Below are positions 12,159 to 29,804 of a stretch of 64,000 nt of DNA, one piece after another. The position numbers and the translations under genes were made by a program. The notes under the pieces were generated by a model that searched no databases, was not told where the DNA came from, and saw only the letters and a program-made list of their open reading frames with translations. Every line of letters begins with the position of its first letter. Within the stretch, counting starts at the first letter, position 1. Source of the DNA: Nannobrachium achirus (taxonomy: Eukaryota; Chordata; Actinopteri; Myctophiformes; Myctophidae); the NCBI GenBank assembly GCA_963921795.1, contig OY997658.1, forward strand, positions 33,431,347 through 33,495,346, in the 5' to 3' direction.

Positions 12159-12912
12159 TAGTCCCCCCAGGAATCCGCAGAGAAAAAGTCTTGATTCCAC
12201 GGAGAAGAATCCTGATTCTGCGGAATTCTGTGGTGAACAATTCTTGATTCCATGGACATTAAAAAACAACCTAAAATTACCAATTATCAAGCTAAAAATG
12301 ATATAGTTCTAATAATCAAGTAAAACCCTTCATGAAATAGCTACAATGAATTGTAATTAGTGGTTAGAATAATCAAATAATCATTTTTGAGAATAAAAAT
12401 CTAATATTAAATCTTTTTTTTTTTTTTTATGTTATTGTTTTTAATAATTACTTTCTGTTGCAAAGACTATATTGTCATGCATACCCTGCCCATAGTAACC
12501 ACATTTTAGAGGATAGCCTACCCTACTATTATTCTCTTCTGCATTAGCATTGTTATTGCCAAGACCATAGAGGCATAGAGAGGAACTATAGTTCAGGACA
12601 CGGTTTCTGTCAGGAACGAATGTGGGACCGGACCAATACAGCGTCAGTGCAACTAGCAGGAGGGAAGCTAAGCTATTCCCCCTGGCTCTGTATGAAGTGG
12701 CCACTGGCCAGACCACCGTACACATTGTTTTATAATAGTAGTAGTCCTAATAACTACTCCCGCTGCTCTGCTGCCCCACTGCTCTGCTGCCACTCGCGAC
12801 CGCTATTCCGCGGACTTCAGCAAAGTCCGCGAATGGCCGAGAAATCCGCGGGTGGTCGCGAATTCTGCGATAAATTCTGTGATCGCGGAATCGCGGATTC
12901 CTGGGGGGACTA
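12159..12912. mobile_element. TAGTCCCCCCAGGAATCCGC element, about 754 bases
   Basis: Terminal inverted repeats TAGTCCCCCCAGGAATCCGC (left) and GCGGATTCCTGGGGGGACTA (right) are perfect over 20 bases. ATTAGT flanks both ends (six bases). The interior is GC-rich at the right end with repeated CGCGGAATTC-like motifs. The superfamily is unclear, possibly hAT. Confidence 0.8.
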
Positions 12913-16639
<3,727 letters not shown>

Positions 16640-16975
16640 TTGGAATTGGCTTTATTGTCACTTAACAGGTTTTTACAGGTATAAAGAAGTGGGTGAAATG
16701 GCTTTTTTTTTACCCCCCCCCCCCTCCTCCCCCCTTTTCACAAAACATTGTTTACAATGTGTATTACATTCACATGCAGTGCATTCACACACAGATGGTA
16801 TAGGAAACCATGCAAGTCACCAACCTGATCATCGGGAGCAAGGAGTTCAGTGTCTTGTTCAAGAACACAATGACACACAGCCAGGAGAAGCTAGGGATTT
16901 CCAATTCCCAAGCTCTGTCACCTGAGCATTCAGCCACTGTACTAGGGATTCAAACCGGCCGCATCGGTGACCGGC
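16640..16975 (-). mobile_element. SINE copy, minus strand, diverged
   Basis: GGAAACCATGCAAGTCACC, ACCTGATCATCGGGAGCAAGG and a B-box on the minus strand (GGTTTGAATCCC, about 16946-16957) correspond to the reverse complement of 25680-25900. Confidence 0.65.
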
Positions 16976-17368
16976 CAGTCACTGACATAAATTCCGGTTT
17001 TATGCTGATTGTGTCTATGGCACTGCACAGCATGATGCTCTGGTCCTGTGACTAAAGTAAATTTAACAAGTAGCAGCCATTCTACTTAGTGGCAGCTTAC
17101 AGAATACAGATGTTGCTGATTACCTTTTGCAATGTAAGGATATAATCCATAATCCTGTGTCAATGTCGTCTCAAAAAAGAAGAAAATAAAAACGTGTCAC
17201 CATGCATGCTTTCCTCCTGCCTCCAGTCGGTCCATGCAGAAGGAGTTTACTTTCACTTTCATTTAACAGAAAGCAAAAGCATTGCAAAAGCTGTTGCAAG
17301 CTACAGAAAAAAGCCATCCCTTTATTGTGCCTTTGTCCCTTTATTTTAGCCAGTTTCAAAGGAAAACC

Positions 17369-17859
17369 TAGCCTGATCTCAGACTCAGCTCACGCAGTAG
17401 TCTGAAACTGTGCCTTATTCTGATTCTTATTTTTGCATGCGCGTCCGCACGGTGATCGAGACGCACGGTGATCGAGACGCACGGTGATCGAGACGCACGG
17501 TGGACGTGACGCACGGTCGCGGAGTGTGTGTGTGTGATTGTGTGTGTGTCTCTGTCTGTGCCAGTGACTGCTTCCACACAGAACTGCGACCAGAAACATG
17601 TAATCAACATTAACAGCTTGGTGAAATCAGCGCACGTGTGTGTGTGTGCCTTCCTCAGCCTGCCTGTGTGTGTGAACTTCGTTTGAATCGTTTCAACTGC
17701 TGCGCGGATTGGATATTCGTTAGACCCACCCCCAACCACCGTGCTCATTGGATCAGCCACAGTTTTTGGTTACTCAATGCCGATTCGTGTACTCAGCTCC
17801 AGACCAGAGAAAGAGTCCACTCTGAGAGTGGGCAGGGTCTATGGTCTGGAAGCAGGCTA
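17369..17859. mobile_element. TAGCCTG...CAGGCTA element, 491 bases, with 9-base flanking repeat
   Basis: Ends TAGCCTGATCTCAGAC and (inverted) TAGCCTGCTTCCAGAC; AGGAAAACC occurs at 17360-17368 and 17860-17868. Inside lies a 16-base tandem repeat (17447-17520). A 9-base duplication differs from the 8 bases of hAT elements. The superfamily is not assigned. Confidence 0.72.
17447..17520. repeat. 16-base tandem repeat, about 4.5 units
   Basis: Units of GCACGGTGATCGAGAC: three are near perfect, and the later ones are changed to GCACGGTGGACGTGAC and GCACGGTCGCGG. Confidence 0.85.
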
Positions 17860-18005
17860 AGGAAAACCACTTCCCGTTTCTCTGTTGTTGGAAAAAAAAA
17901 AGTCAGTTCACTTTGTGTGTGTCGCTGGATTAATCAATGCATGTCCAGGTGAAGCCCGTTAAAGGTCGTTATAGTCTCCTCCGATAGTTTCACAAACTAC
18001 ATTAA

Positions 18006-18291
18006 AGGGGTACTGTCACCTAAAGGGTTACTGTCACTTTTAAGAATCATCTTAAAAAACAAGTTAATATTTTTATGATGTCATTGTGGGGATGCGCAAT
18101 TATAAGCCAATCAAATTAATTGTCTGTATAGCCTGACTGTATGACTACTTACTGTACTGGTCAAGCTGTTGTTGGGGGGCGAGGGGCTGATTACACTGTG
18201 ACATGAGCTTCAGACTGTTTCAGACCGTTTTCAGAGAAGCTCATGTCACAGTGTAATCTGCCCCTCAACCCCTTTAGGTGACAGTACCCCT
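18006..18291. mobile_element. TTAA-flanked MITE, 286 bases
   Basis: AGGGGTACTGTCACCTAAAGGG at the left is perfectly inverted at the right (CCTTTAGGTGACAGTACCCCT). TTAA is present at 18002-18005 and 18292-18295, as for piggyBac- or Kolobok-type insertions. A second inner inverted repeat (CTGATTACACTGTGACATGAGCTTC / GAAGCTCATGTCACAGTGTAATC) lies at 18188-18261. Confidence 0.85.
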
Positions 18292-20254
18292 TTAAGCAAC
18301 AGAAAAGTTTTATGTAACATTTTGTCATGAGGTAATATTTTGCCCTTAAATATTTGAAAGCAATCGACTAGGGTCAGACTACTGTGACACACGGTAAATG
18401 TCTCACCTTGAAAACAATGAAATGCAACCTTATTTATTTTAGCTTTTAAGACAATCTTTTTGCTTATTTATTCAATAATAATATTATTAATAATATTTGA
18501 AATAAATGATCTCAATAAAACAAAGGTTTTGCCATAATCATGCAGCTCTAACAGTGACACAGACATACTGTAGCAGCATTGGCACAGCAATTAAAAAATA
18601 TATACAGTAGTATGTATTTAACTTTAGGCCTTTCAGTGAATGATCAGCTGGCATCAATATTATATCCATATCATATTAGACTGGATATTGTCTGTGATTT
18701 TGGATATTGTACTATCGTGATTGATTTGGTTCTTCTAGCTTATTCGTACTCAAATTGAAGTGTGTCTTGTAGGCCTACTTGGCCTGAAAAAAAGGGTATT
18801 GGAGCAACCCTATTTTCTAGTTCTTAGCTAAAGAAATCGGTATCAGAAAAATCGGTTTTGGCAGGTCAGACCTTCATAAAACCGGTGGATCGGTACCGGC
18901 CAAGAACTTTGCAATCAGTTCATCTCTTCTCTCTAGTCCAGCAAACTTGTAGGCTACACTTGGACAGTAGTGGATGATAATGAATGGGGTGTCATGACAT
19001 ATTTCCTAACCAAGATTCTCCAAACAAGTACAGTACACTGCTTTGTACCAGTAGCCTGACAGTTCACAAGCCAGCTTCCCCCTCACTACCACCATCAAAA
19101 TAAACCAAGTTCATTTCTTAATATTTAACTCCTTCTGTTTCACATTTGGTCATTTAGCGATTTATGCTGGTAATCTTGTCTCACAACACCTTAAGATGGG
19201 TAATTGTTGTTTTGTAGGGCTTCCCAAGGTGGAACAAAGCCTATTGATTATTGGTTAGGAGCAGGATGTTGGCTAAGCCTTGACCTGACCTCCTTGGAGC
19301 AGAACAAGCCCAGGGTGCTGCCATTAGGTCAGACATCAGCTCTGATTCTTATTGAATCCAGGGGCCATTAGTGGGCTATTCAAAAAGCTGCCAGCAGGGG
19401 CTCCATTGGTGTTTAGCCCCTGTGACCTGGCGATTATGGTCAATTTCTGTTCTGTGAAATATTTGCTGCTGGTCCCCATCTAATCCCCGGCCTCCTGAGA
19501 GGGCTGATGATTAGCCGCTCCGGCTTGTTAGCGCTGTTAGCAGAGCCCGGGCGACAAAGCCCTTTAACTCAAGTTCATCTCGGCTCCAAGAGAAAGTAGT
19601 GGATTACAAATGACTCCCAATCTCTGGCTTTAAGACTGCCCTGCATACTCTGATCATATCATCACTAAATGGTGCTGACAGGAAGACGAGCCAGTTGTTT
19701 ACCGGGGACTTTTGTTGGTAGGCACTTGATCAGAGAATCTGTCTCTTGGGTTGGAAATGTGAGTTCAGAGGTCACAAAACAGTACACAGAAGCTTAAAGG
19801 AGAGAGGGAGAGAGTATCATGTTCACCACTGCGTGAACTTGAAATTGTAGTCCAGCCACATCAGCAACGCTCTTTGAATTCATAGCGCTTCTCACAAGGC
19901 GCCTTTTTTAATTCAGTTTTGTTTTACCAATTCGGCTTTCATTTCACTTTCCTTTGACAGATATCGAGCTGTTTGTCTGTCATAAAGACCATGGAAACCG
20001 TGACTTTCCGCGGCACACTCACAATGAAATACATGGCTTTTCTCTCTCTCTCTGCAGAGGTGCGTTTTAATTGGCTTCTGTCTGTTTAGTAGGAGCTTGA
20101 ACTTTTAACCCGCTGAACTCTGACCTCCCACAAAATGCCAACAGATGGCAGGACAGTGAGAGGATGTGTTGGTCAGTGAGCCAAAGCCTTGATCCTCTGC
20201 AGGCCAACTGCTTTGCAACGCATCTGTGTTCACATGTGTTTTCAGGTATATGTC
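18292..20254. other. No gene; possible conserved non-coding block at 19360-19600
   Basis: 18830-18910 holds a decayed hAT (AATCGGTATCAGAAAAATCGG ... CCGGTGGATCGGTACCGG). 19360-19600 is unusually complex, repeat-free sequence with GATTA and TTTAACTCAAGTTCATCTCGG-like strings. Conservation cannot be tested here. Confidence 0.3.
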
Positions 20255-20262
20255 CTGTAAAG

Positions 20263-20686
20263 CAGGGGTCTTCAATGTTTTCAAGCCAAGGACCCCTTAG
20301 CAGAGAGAGAGAGATGAAGCAGGGACCCCCTCTATATATTGTATAAATGTGTGATGCAGATTTTCATCGATTTCATAAGATAGACTTGTTTGAGCAGCAC
20401 TGTTATCAGTCTATGTTGGATTCATGTTAATGTGTATTTTCAGACATTTAACCACTTGAATCATCCATTTTGTAAACTTGACCTTTCACTATGTACTTGG
20501 TCTGTTCTTTTTTACCTCCACACCGCTGCGAGGCGTTGAGAGCTTGTAGATCGGCTATTTTTTGCTAAAGTTCCCTCAGAATAGGGACGCGAGGGTTCAA
20601 GTTGTTAATTTAAAAGTGATCCTACCACACAAGGATTTGGCGGACCCCCTGTAGTAACTCTGAGGACCCCCTGTTGAAGACCCCTG
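20263..20686. mobile_element. hAT-like MITE, 424 bases, exact 8-base duplication
   Basis: TIR CAGGGGTCTTCAA / TTGAAGACCCCTG; target duplication CTGTAAAG at 20255-20262 and 20687-20694. Contains a half copy of the hairpin module (20528-20571: GAGCTTGTAGATCGGCTATTTT). Confidence 0.9.
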
Positions 20687-20694
20687 CTGTAAAG

Positions 20695-21981
20695 CATTGT
20701 GGAAGGAGTATACATTTAAGTTGTGTTTTCATTCCTTAACGTATTATTATTATTATTACACTTATTATATTTTTATTTTATTTGTTATTATTTATTTATT
20801 TTTATTTTTTTGGGGGGGGGGGGTGAAGCTCAGTGTCAGACTTGGCAGGGCTGTGTGTGTATGTTTCTGTGTGTACAATAGTACAATAGTAATTATTCAT
20901 GTACGGTAATAGCGGTTCGCAAGGTAATACCGGTTCATAATGTTATAACTAAAATGTAATGAAAGCACATAATGTAGTAATCAGTTCATAATGCATAAAG
21001 AACTATGAGTGCAGAATGTAATGGCAGCTTTTCGATGAATGTTTTAGATCATGAACACATAATGTAATGTGTACTCATAATGTTATAACGGCTCATATTG
21101 TTGAGAAAAGTGCTGCATTTATTTTTTACATCTGCTGCCAGGTGCCAGAGAGTAGAGTTCCTGCAGGGGAGTCTGTCTGTCTGTCCAGTATTCTGTATGC
21201 ATTTAGTGACTTTTTCTTCAGTAAATTATTATTATTAATTTACTTGTAGGTCTGATATTTTCCGCGCGACACCGTCGTGTAAGTACGAACTGAGCTTTAT
21301 TCTGCATGGTCTCCTGTGAGGCGGCTCCTTCTAGGGGCAACAGTTTTCTATGGGTCACTGGTTTCAATATAACGAATCAATTAAATAACCTTGGAACAGT
21401 AGATTTGTTCATAATATTCCATTATGAGCTGTTGTTACCTTGTGAGTGGCTACATCAGGTTCATAGTGTAATGCATTATTACATGTGAAAAGCCGTTATT
21501 ACATTATGCACTCATGGTTTTATTATTACATTATGAGCTGATTATTACATTTCAAGATTTTATTACACTATGTGTTGGAGCCAAATTGGCCTTTTGGTTT
21601 ATTTTGTTTTGATTTAATTTTAATTTATGGTGTGGCCTTGGTAATCTCAATGACGTCATGTCAATCACAGTAGATTGGCATTGTTACTCACCATGACAAC
21701 CACCACAGGGGGTGGTTACCCACTTATACCTGTTAGTGGGTGAGTGTGGCAGGTGTGCAATGGTTGCCTGGTTAATAAACCAGACTCGATCACACACTTC
21801 ATTTTGGGAAGAGAGTCTGGAATTTCAGGGAGAGATTCTTTTTCTGGGGGGCGGGCTAAAGCCTATTGACGTAATGTTTTAAAAAAATGTCAAGGTGACT
21901 TGCTCTTAATTGCTCCCTTTGAACTTCAAAGGGGTTGCAAACTGCAGTAATTGATTGAGCCATACAAGTGTCAATAGCTCG
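20695..21981. other. No gene; repeated TAATGTAATAA/CATAATG strings
   Basis: 20905-21570 is studded with short direct and inverted variants of CATAATGTAATA and TTACATTATG; this may be an old AT-rich MITE. Confidence 0.35.
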
Positions 21982-21984
21982 TTA

Positions 21985-22788
21985 CCCCAGGGCTCCACTG
22001 GCTGCGTCGCGTTGCTCTGCGTCTTGACGGCGTCATTGACGCAGACACGTTGCCGTCCGACTGGCTCCACTGAACGTGAATGTGTTGATATTTCAATCAA
22101 AGATCATAGGATATTCGCATTATCAACTGTAGTGTTATATGCCTAATTATAATAATTTATGCTGTGTAAAGTGCCGGAAAAATAGCAGATATACAAGCTC
22201 AGTAGCTCACAACATGTCGAGTGCATGAATCTGTCATCATGCTGTTGTGACTGTGTCTGAGCTTGTAGATTGGCTATTTCAGAGAACCTGTTGGCTATTT
22301 TCAGTACACCAGTCCAGCGCAGCCACGATAATGTATAGCCTAAAAATCTGTGTTCAGAGTCAGACTCAGTCACTCACTGCTGGCCTGTTTTTAGGAGGAA
22401 GAATTGAGAAAGTTGTTGCCTGTTGTGAACTTGTGATTAGCCTATATCAAGTGGGAAGACCACTGTAATTACATAAAAAATATGCGAGGAATTTTGGTCA
22501 CCCTTGTGAATGACGTGAATGGATATCCAACAGCAGAAAGGCACGTACGGTAGCTATATACATTTAATATGCAATGCAATTACATTTAATCATAATTTAT
22601 ACATGACTGGACGTTGTGGACGTCGTCAAAAAATTGAACCGGGGCAATTTTTGAGTTTGGACGCCGGCACCAGAGCGTCCGACGTTGACGTTACCGTTGG
22701 CAGTGGAGCTCCCTTCATTGATTAAAACGGGAGCGTTCCCAACGTTGACGTTGACGCGACGCTCGACGCACTCGGTGGAGCCGGGGGG
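21985..22788. mobile_element. Harbinger-like element, 804 bases, TTA duplication
   Basis: Left end CCCCAGGGCTCCACTGGCTG; right end, inverted, CCCCCCGGCTCCACCGAGTG. TTA flanks both ends (21982-21984, 22789-22791), fitting the 3-base TWA target of PIF/Harbinger elements. It contains the hairpin module at 22176-22280. A right-end fragment of the same family lies at 3546-3690. Confidence 0.78.
22176..22280. repeat. Palindromic hairpin module (full, longer loop)
   Basis: GGAAAAATAGCAGATATACAAGCTCA and TGAGCTTGTAGATTGGCTATTTC face each other across about 55 bases. Confidence 0.75.
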
Positions 22789-22934
22789 TTACTGTTCTCT
22801 GTAATCAATGAAACATCAAAGACAACTACCTCTTTGATGCCTGTCATAGAGGGAAGGGGGGAATTTGTGTCCACACAGCCTACAGCCCTGATTGGCTAAC
22901 CCTTTCTGGTGGCTGGTGGAAATGGATTCTCAAT

Positions 22935-23095
22935 TAGCCAGTAGCTATGCCCCTCCCAAAAAGCTGTTGTCCAATGCTAGCTTAGAATAACTTCCTGCTT
23001 GCCAAGGTTTGCCTTGGCAACAGCCTTGGCAAGCTGCCGGTTGCTAAGCTAGCATTGGACAAAAGCTTTTTCGGGAGGGGCATAGCTACTGGCTG
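22935..23095. repeat. Inverted repeat with 70-base arms
   Basis: GCCAGTAGCTATGCCCCTCC, AAAAGCTGTTGTCCAATGCTAGCTTAG on the left is inverted as CTAAGCTAGCATTGGACAAAAGCTTTTTCGGGAGGGGCATAGCTACTGGC (start 23045). The centre holds the small inverted pair GCCAAGGTTTGCCTTGGC. Confidence 0.8.
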
Positions 23096-24534
<1,439 letters not shown>

Positions 24535-24927
24535 AGTGTCACTGGCAACGCTGAGACTGAACATGTGACAGAGCACTAATGCTCAGAGGAAATTCCTCCA
24601 GAGGATGAGAACTGAGAGCCAAGGGGTGGGTTGTGTGTGGGTGGGTCGGGGGGGGGGGGCAGTGGAGAGAGAGCGTAAGCAGTCGCAAAGAGGAAGGCGG
24701 AGTTGAGAAACAATGTTTTGAAATGTCGCAGCAGATGTGATGGCAGGCAGAACACAAATCATAGTTTTAGTTTATTATTATTATTTGCCATTGGGAATTA
24801 TTTTCTGCTATTCAACTAATAAAACGTATTCCAATAAATATCTTTTGAAAAGCCCACACATTCATCACATCCTGTTTGTTTGGGTGAGCGGTGTGCCATG
24901 CGGCGGCACTCCAAGCAGTCATGCAGC

Positions 24928-25418
24928 CAGGGGAGTCACAAGGGGGGAAAAAGTGGGATTGAGTTACCAGGGCCCAAGGTGGAGGGGCCTTAATTATTTT
25001 ATACTTTAGTTATTGAAAAATAGCAGATATACAAGCTCACAGCGTGGCACCGAGTCCCGCACTGCAAGCTTGTAGATCTGCTATTTTTGAAAATGTGTGC
25101 AAATCTTTGAATATAATGTATTTTTTAAGCGAACATTTGTTACTAAAATTTTGCTTCTGGGAACATCATATTTTGAGATGGGGTCCGTTGCCAAATACAT
25201 ATCATTTTGGGGGTCCTTCACATGAAAGGTTTTGAGCACCACTGACAATAGAAACACAGGGTTTTCAAAAACCTTTTGAAGGATTTGAAATATTCAAAGA
25301 CTTGTACACATTTCCACGATTTTTCAAAGCTCGCAGCGCAGCACCTGCTATTTTTCAATAGTTAAAGCACGCAGTGAATCCTTGTACCCAGGGCCCAGAA
25401 TTCTTTGCGACACCCCTG
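24928..25418 (+). mobile_element. CAGGGGAGTCACAAG hAT-like MITE, 491 bases, exact 8-base duplication
   Basis: Ends CAGGGGAGTCACAAGG and TTTGCGACACCCCTG; target duplication CATGCAGC at 24920-24927 and 25419-25426. Carries a full hairpin module (25012-25095) and a degenerate one (25320-25368). Confidence 0.9.
25012..25095. repeat. Palindromic hairpin module (full)
   Basis: ATTGAAAAATAGCAGATATACAAGC pairs with GCTTGTAGATCTGCTATTTTTGAAA; centre GGCACCGAGTCCCGC. Confidence 0.85.
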
Positions 25419-25624
25419 CATGCAGCCTTTCCGCATGGCTCTTTGGCTGTGAACTTGTGCAGGCCAGGGTTCAAAAGGGGATTCAGTGTACAATTACGTC
25501 ATCACATAATATGACATCACGTGAACGCATTCCTCTGCTGGCTCAGTTGGTAGCAGGTATTTGAGAGAAACCTTCACAGTGTGTAGTGTACAACAAGAGC
25601 CGGCTGACTCTACTTCCATCTGGG

Positions 25625-25905
25625 GGGCGGCATAGCTCAGGGGTAGAGAAACCGTTATTAGAGCACGAAGGGTTCCCGAAGGGTTCCCAGTTCGAATCCG
25701 GGCTCCCCCTGAGTTAATGTCGAAGGGTCCTTGGGCAAGACTCTGAACCCCTAATTGCTCCCGGTGAGCAGGTTGGTGCCTTGCATGGTTTCCTCCGCCA
25801 CCGGTGTATGAATGTGTGCGTGAATGGGTGAATGTAATGCACAATCTATGTAAAGCGCTTTGGATAAAAAAGCGCTATATAAATGCACCATTCACCATTT
25901 ACCAT
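25625..25905 (+). mobile_element. tRNA-derived SINE
   Basis: The head has an A-box (TAGCTCAGGGGTAGAG, 25633-25648) and a B-box (AGTTCGAATCC, 25690-25699). An 11-base duplication (GGGTTCC twice) lengthens the space between them. The tail has GTAAAGCGCTTTGGATAAA and AAAGCGCTATATAAATG, typical of fish SINE 3' ends borrowed from LINEs. Reverse-complement copies lie at 16640-16975 and 54150-55035. Confidence 0.82.
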
Positions 25906-26155
25906 TTATCTGGCTACTTTTGGTGTGGGGCAAGCTCTGCCTCTAAAATGATTCTCTGGCAGCCTCATTACCGCATTGGCCGTGGTGGAGTCCTTTTTGA
26001 CGGGGATGCCATGCCAAGTAGTCACAGATCTCTGTGCTCTGGATCTCCGATGTTGTAAGCAAGCTATTCTGGCCATAGTGGCTGGTCACAGCACTCCTCA
26101 GAGCGGACACGTGTGGCTTTCGCTGGCCAGTGCTGGGAACAGACAGACAGTAGAG

Positions 26156-26590
26156 ATGTACCGATCCGATATCAGTGTGTGTAATTTCAACAAATCTAGG
26201 ACAGTGGTTCTCAATGGATCCTGGGATCCAGGGACCCTCAGGGTTCCTTGAGGGGGTTCCTAATGGACCCTTACAAGTCTGTAACTCAGAGTGTACAAAT
26301 ATTATTTGTACACTCAGAGTTATGGTATTGAGAACCACTGATCTAGGAATAAATAAAAAATCCATTAATAATTGTTAATGTGCAGTTAGTAAAAGAATAA
26401 TGTAAACCGTACAGTAAGAGTATAAAACAGTCGGACTGAAGCATTCAAAATATGACTGTAAATGAAGTGTCATGTGATGATAAATTACATGATATAAAAA
26501 TGGCATAGACTGGCATACTCGGCAATACCCTTACCCGCATTTTAAGCAGTATCGGCAGCTTTTCCGATACTGATATTGGAACAGCTCCTA
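26156..26590. mobile_element. Older hAT-like element with CCGATATC/CCGATACT ends, interrupted
   Basis: TAGAGATGTACCGATCCGATATCAGTG at the left and CAGCTTTTCCGATACTGATATTGGAACAGC at the right are diverged inverted ends, and the 139-base MITE lies within. No clear duplication survives. Confidence 0.5.
26202..26340. mobile_element. Very short hAT-like MITE, 139 bases
   Basis: TIR CAGTGGTTCTCAA / TTGAGAACCACTG with target duplication ATCTAGGA at 26194-26201 and 26341-26348. The centre is a palindrome, CTCAGAGTGTACAAATA / TATTTGTACACTCAGAG. It sits inside an older CCGATCCGATATCAGTG element. Confidence 0.92.
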
Positions 26591-27357
26591 CAGACATGAC
26601 TGCCACATCTTGTTTGTAAAGAAACTATTCATTTTAGCCGATAAATAGATCACATAGTTGTTCCGTATTGATTAATATGGCATTGAACTCAGTGCTACGA
26701 GCTTATACTTCCATGAGCGTGAGTGTTTTTATTTACTTCACACAACAACCTGTGGACGATGTTCTCTCAATTAATTAATATATATAATTATTTACCGTTT
26801 GCGTCTTCAACAATGCTGATGAAGGCTGTTTGAACTGCAAAATGTCCATTGTTGGTCTCGGTGAGGAAAATACACTTGTGAAAAGGACATTATGGTGTGC
26901 GGCTGGCTTGTTTTATCTTCTCTATGTATTTGTATACCGTGGTTTGCGCGTAGTACCTCTTCAGTTTGGAAATTAGCATGCAGCGTGGTTTGGCTTCTGT
27001 TTCTGGATCATTGCCAGGCAGGCATGTCGAGTAGGACACCTGGTTGACAATATATTCATGAAAGTAATTAAAGTGGGCTGTGCGGTGTTACCGGTGACGT
27101 TGACATGCATTTATTAGTGACGGCCCCCCTAGTCACAATGACATTCCTTTTCTTTGAACAAGTAGTTGCCTTTCCTAATTATCTGAACAAGATGAGTTAA
27201 ATTGAAACCCCTTTATCCTGTCTTAATTGTGTGTCATAATTAAAAAGCTGTGTATTCCAGGATGTAATAAGTTTGCAAGGTCTCCCAGGAGATGGACCCT
27301 GTAGACACTTCACTTAGAGCTCTACGTTAAACTAATGCTAATGATGTGCACTGCATC

Positions 27358-28589
<1,232 letters not shown>

Positions 28590-28644
28590 ACTGCATCATA
28601 ATGGAATACTTCAAGGCTGTAAATCTGTTATTAGTCTGCTAATA

Positions 28645-29347
28645 GTCGGGGACCCACTAGCCCAAAAGCTGAACCTGTGATGTCTTGCTGTACTTTTTAT
28701 TTCGGTTTTATCTATTAGTTTGGTCATTAAGGTCCACAGAATGAGAGGCCTGTTCTGCTGGAAACATCACGAAAAAAAGTTATGGCCATTTGTATATTCA
28801 CTGTCCCATTGACTCTACTATACAGGAAAAGAAAAATATTTAAAAAAGGGAAAAATCTGCTTTAAGTAGCATGTGAGGGTTTTTTCATGATTCTGAATCC
28901 ATTGCAAGCATTTGTTTTGCATGAAAAACATTCCTTGGGCTACAAATGGCCCTATTAACTGTGAAAAGTGATGCCTCATCCAAAAAAAAAGCGATGACTC
29001 ATCACTTTTCACAGTTTGTCAACTTTTGTGGGGCCATTCTTAGCCCAAGGAATGTTTTTAATGCAAAGCAAATGCTTGCAATGGATTCAGAAATCATGAA
29101 AAACCCCTAGTTTGACCCCTCACATGCTATTTAAAGCAAACTTTCCTTTTTCTTAATATATTTTTCTTTTCCTGTATAGTGGAGTCAATGGGACAGTGAA
29201 TATACAAATGTCTTTTCCGCGATGTTTCCGGCAGAGCAGGCTTCTCATTCTGTGGACCTTAATGACCAAACTAATAGATAAAACAGAAATAGAAAGTACG
29301 GCAAGACATCACAGGTCATCTCACATTTTGGGTGACTGGGTCCCCGG
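28645..29347. mobile_element. Long palindromic (foldback) element, about 345-base arms
   Basis: Left GTCGGGGACCCACTAGCCCA, GATGTCTTGCTGTAC and CATTCCTTGGGCTACAAATGGCC are mirrored at the right (GGCCATTCTTAGCCCAAGGAATG, GGCAAGACATCAC, GGGTGACTGGGTCCCC). The loop near 28985 is only about ten bases. The core is shared with 38009-38675. Confidence 0.88.
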
Positions 29348-29710
29348 CTTTAACGACTAGCTGTGGAGCAATTTACAAACTCATCGCTAGTGTCATTTAA
29401 TATTTTCAGTGTGACTGTGAATGTCAGTTTTGCACCCTACTTATTTCTCAAACGGATGATTTCTTACTTTTTCAATGCTTTAATATTGCAATAGTTTGAT
29501 TGTCACGTTGCATATCCGAACTGTATGATGTACTATCATGCAGGACAATCACAGGTCTTTGAGCAGCACCAACTTTTTTAGCACACCTCTACTACTCGGA
29601 CCATTTCTACCTTAACTGGACCACATTGCTGAGTTGTGCCGGTTCTGAAATACTGAGTAATATACTGTACATCCTTCCTTATTGTATTTTCTTTTCTTTA
29701 TTCTTTACAG

Positions 29711-29804
29711 TTCTTCAGCAGGGTGGCGTGGATGATTCTGAAAGGTTTCCCAGTGTTGTACTCCTGCAGCTATGCCCTGAGGGATCCCCTGGACTGAAGC
29801 CAAG
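29711..29804 (+). other. Candidate 5' untranslated exon, possibly of ncoa2
   Basis: A pyrimidine-rich tract (TTTTCTTTTCTTTATTCTTTACAG) ends at 29710, and CAAG|GTGAGA gives a strong donor at 29805, bounding a 94-base exon. It holds a 21-codon upstream ORF from ATG 29732 to TGA 29795-29797. The main-frame reading from the left does not look like a conserved protein. Its position upstream of the NCOA2 start exon, on the same strand, suits a 5' UTR exon. The splice sites are seen directly. Its membership in ncoa2 is inference, and it could belong to an unrelated non-coding transcript or be chance. Confidence 0.42.

Noticed and set aside
17368..17760. 130-codon minus-strand frame
   Set aside because: Its repeats (SITVRLDHRA) come from the 16-base minisatellite inside a transposon.
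25633..25705. Possible functional tRNA gene
   Set aside because: The A and B boxes are too far apart, with an internal duplication; no acceptor stem forms, and a SINE tail follows.
25943..26365. 140-codon minus-strand frame
   Set aside because: Runs across the 139-base MITE and its host element, so it cannot be an old conserved gene.
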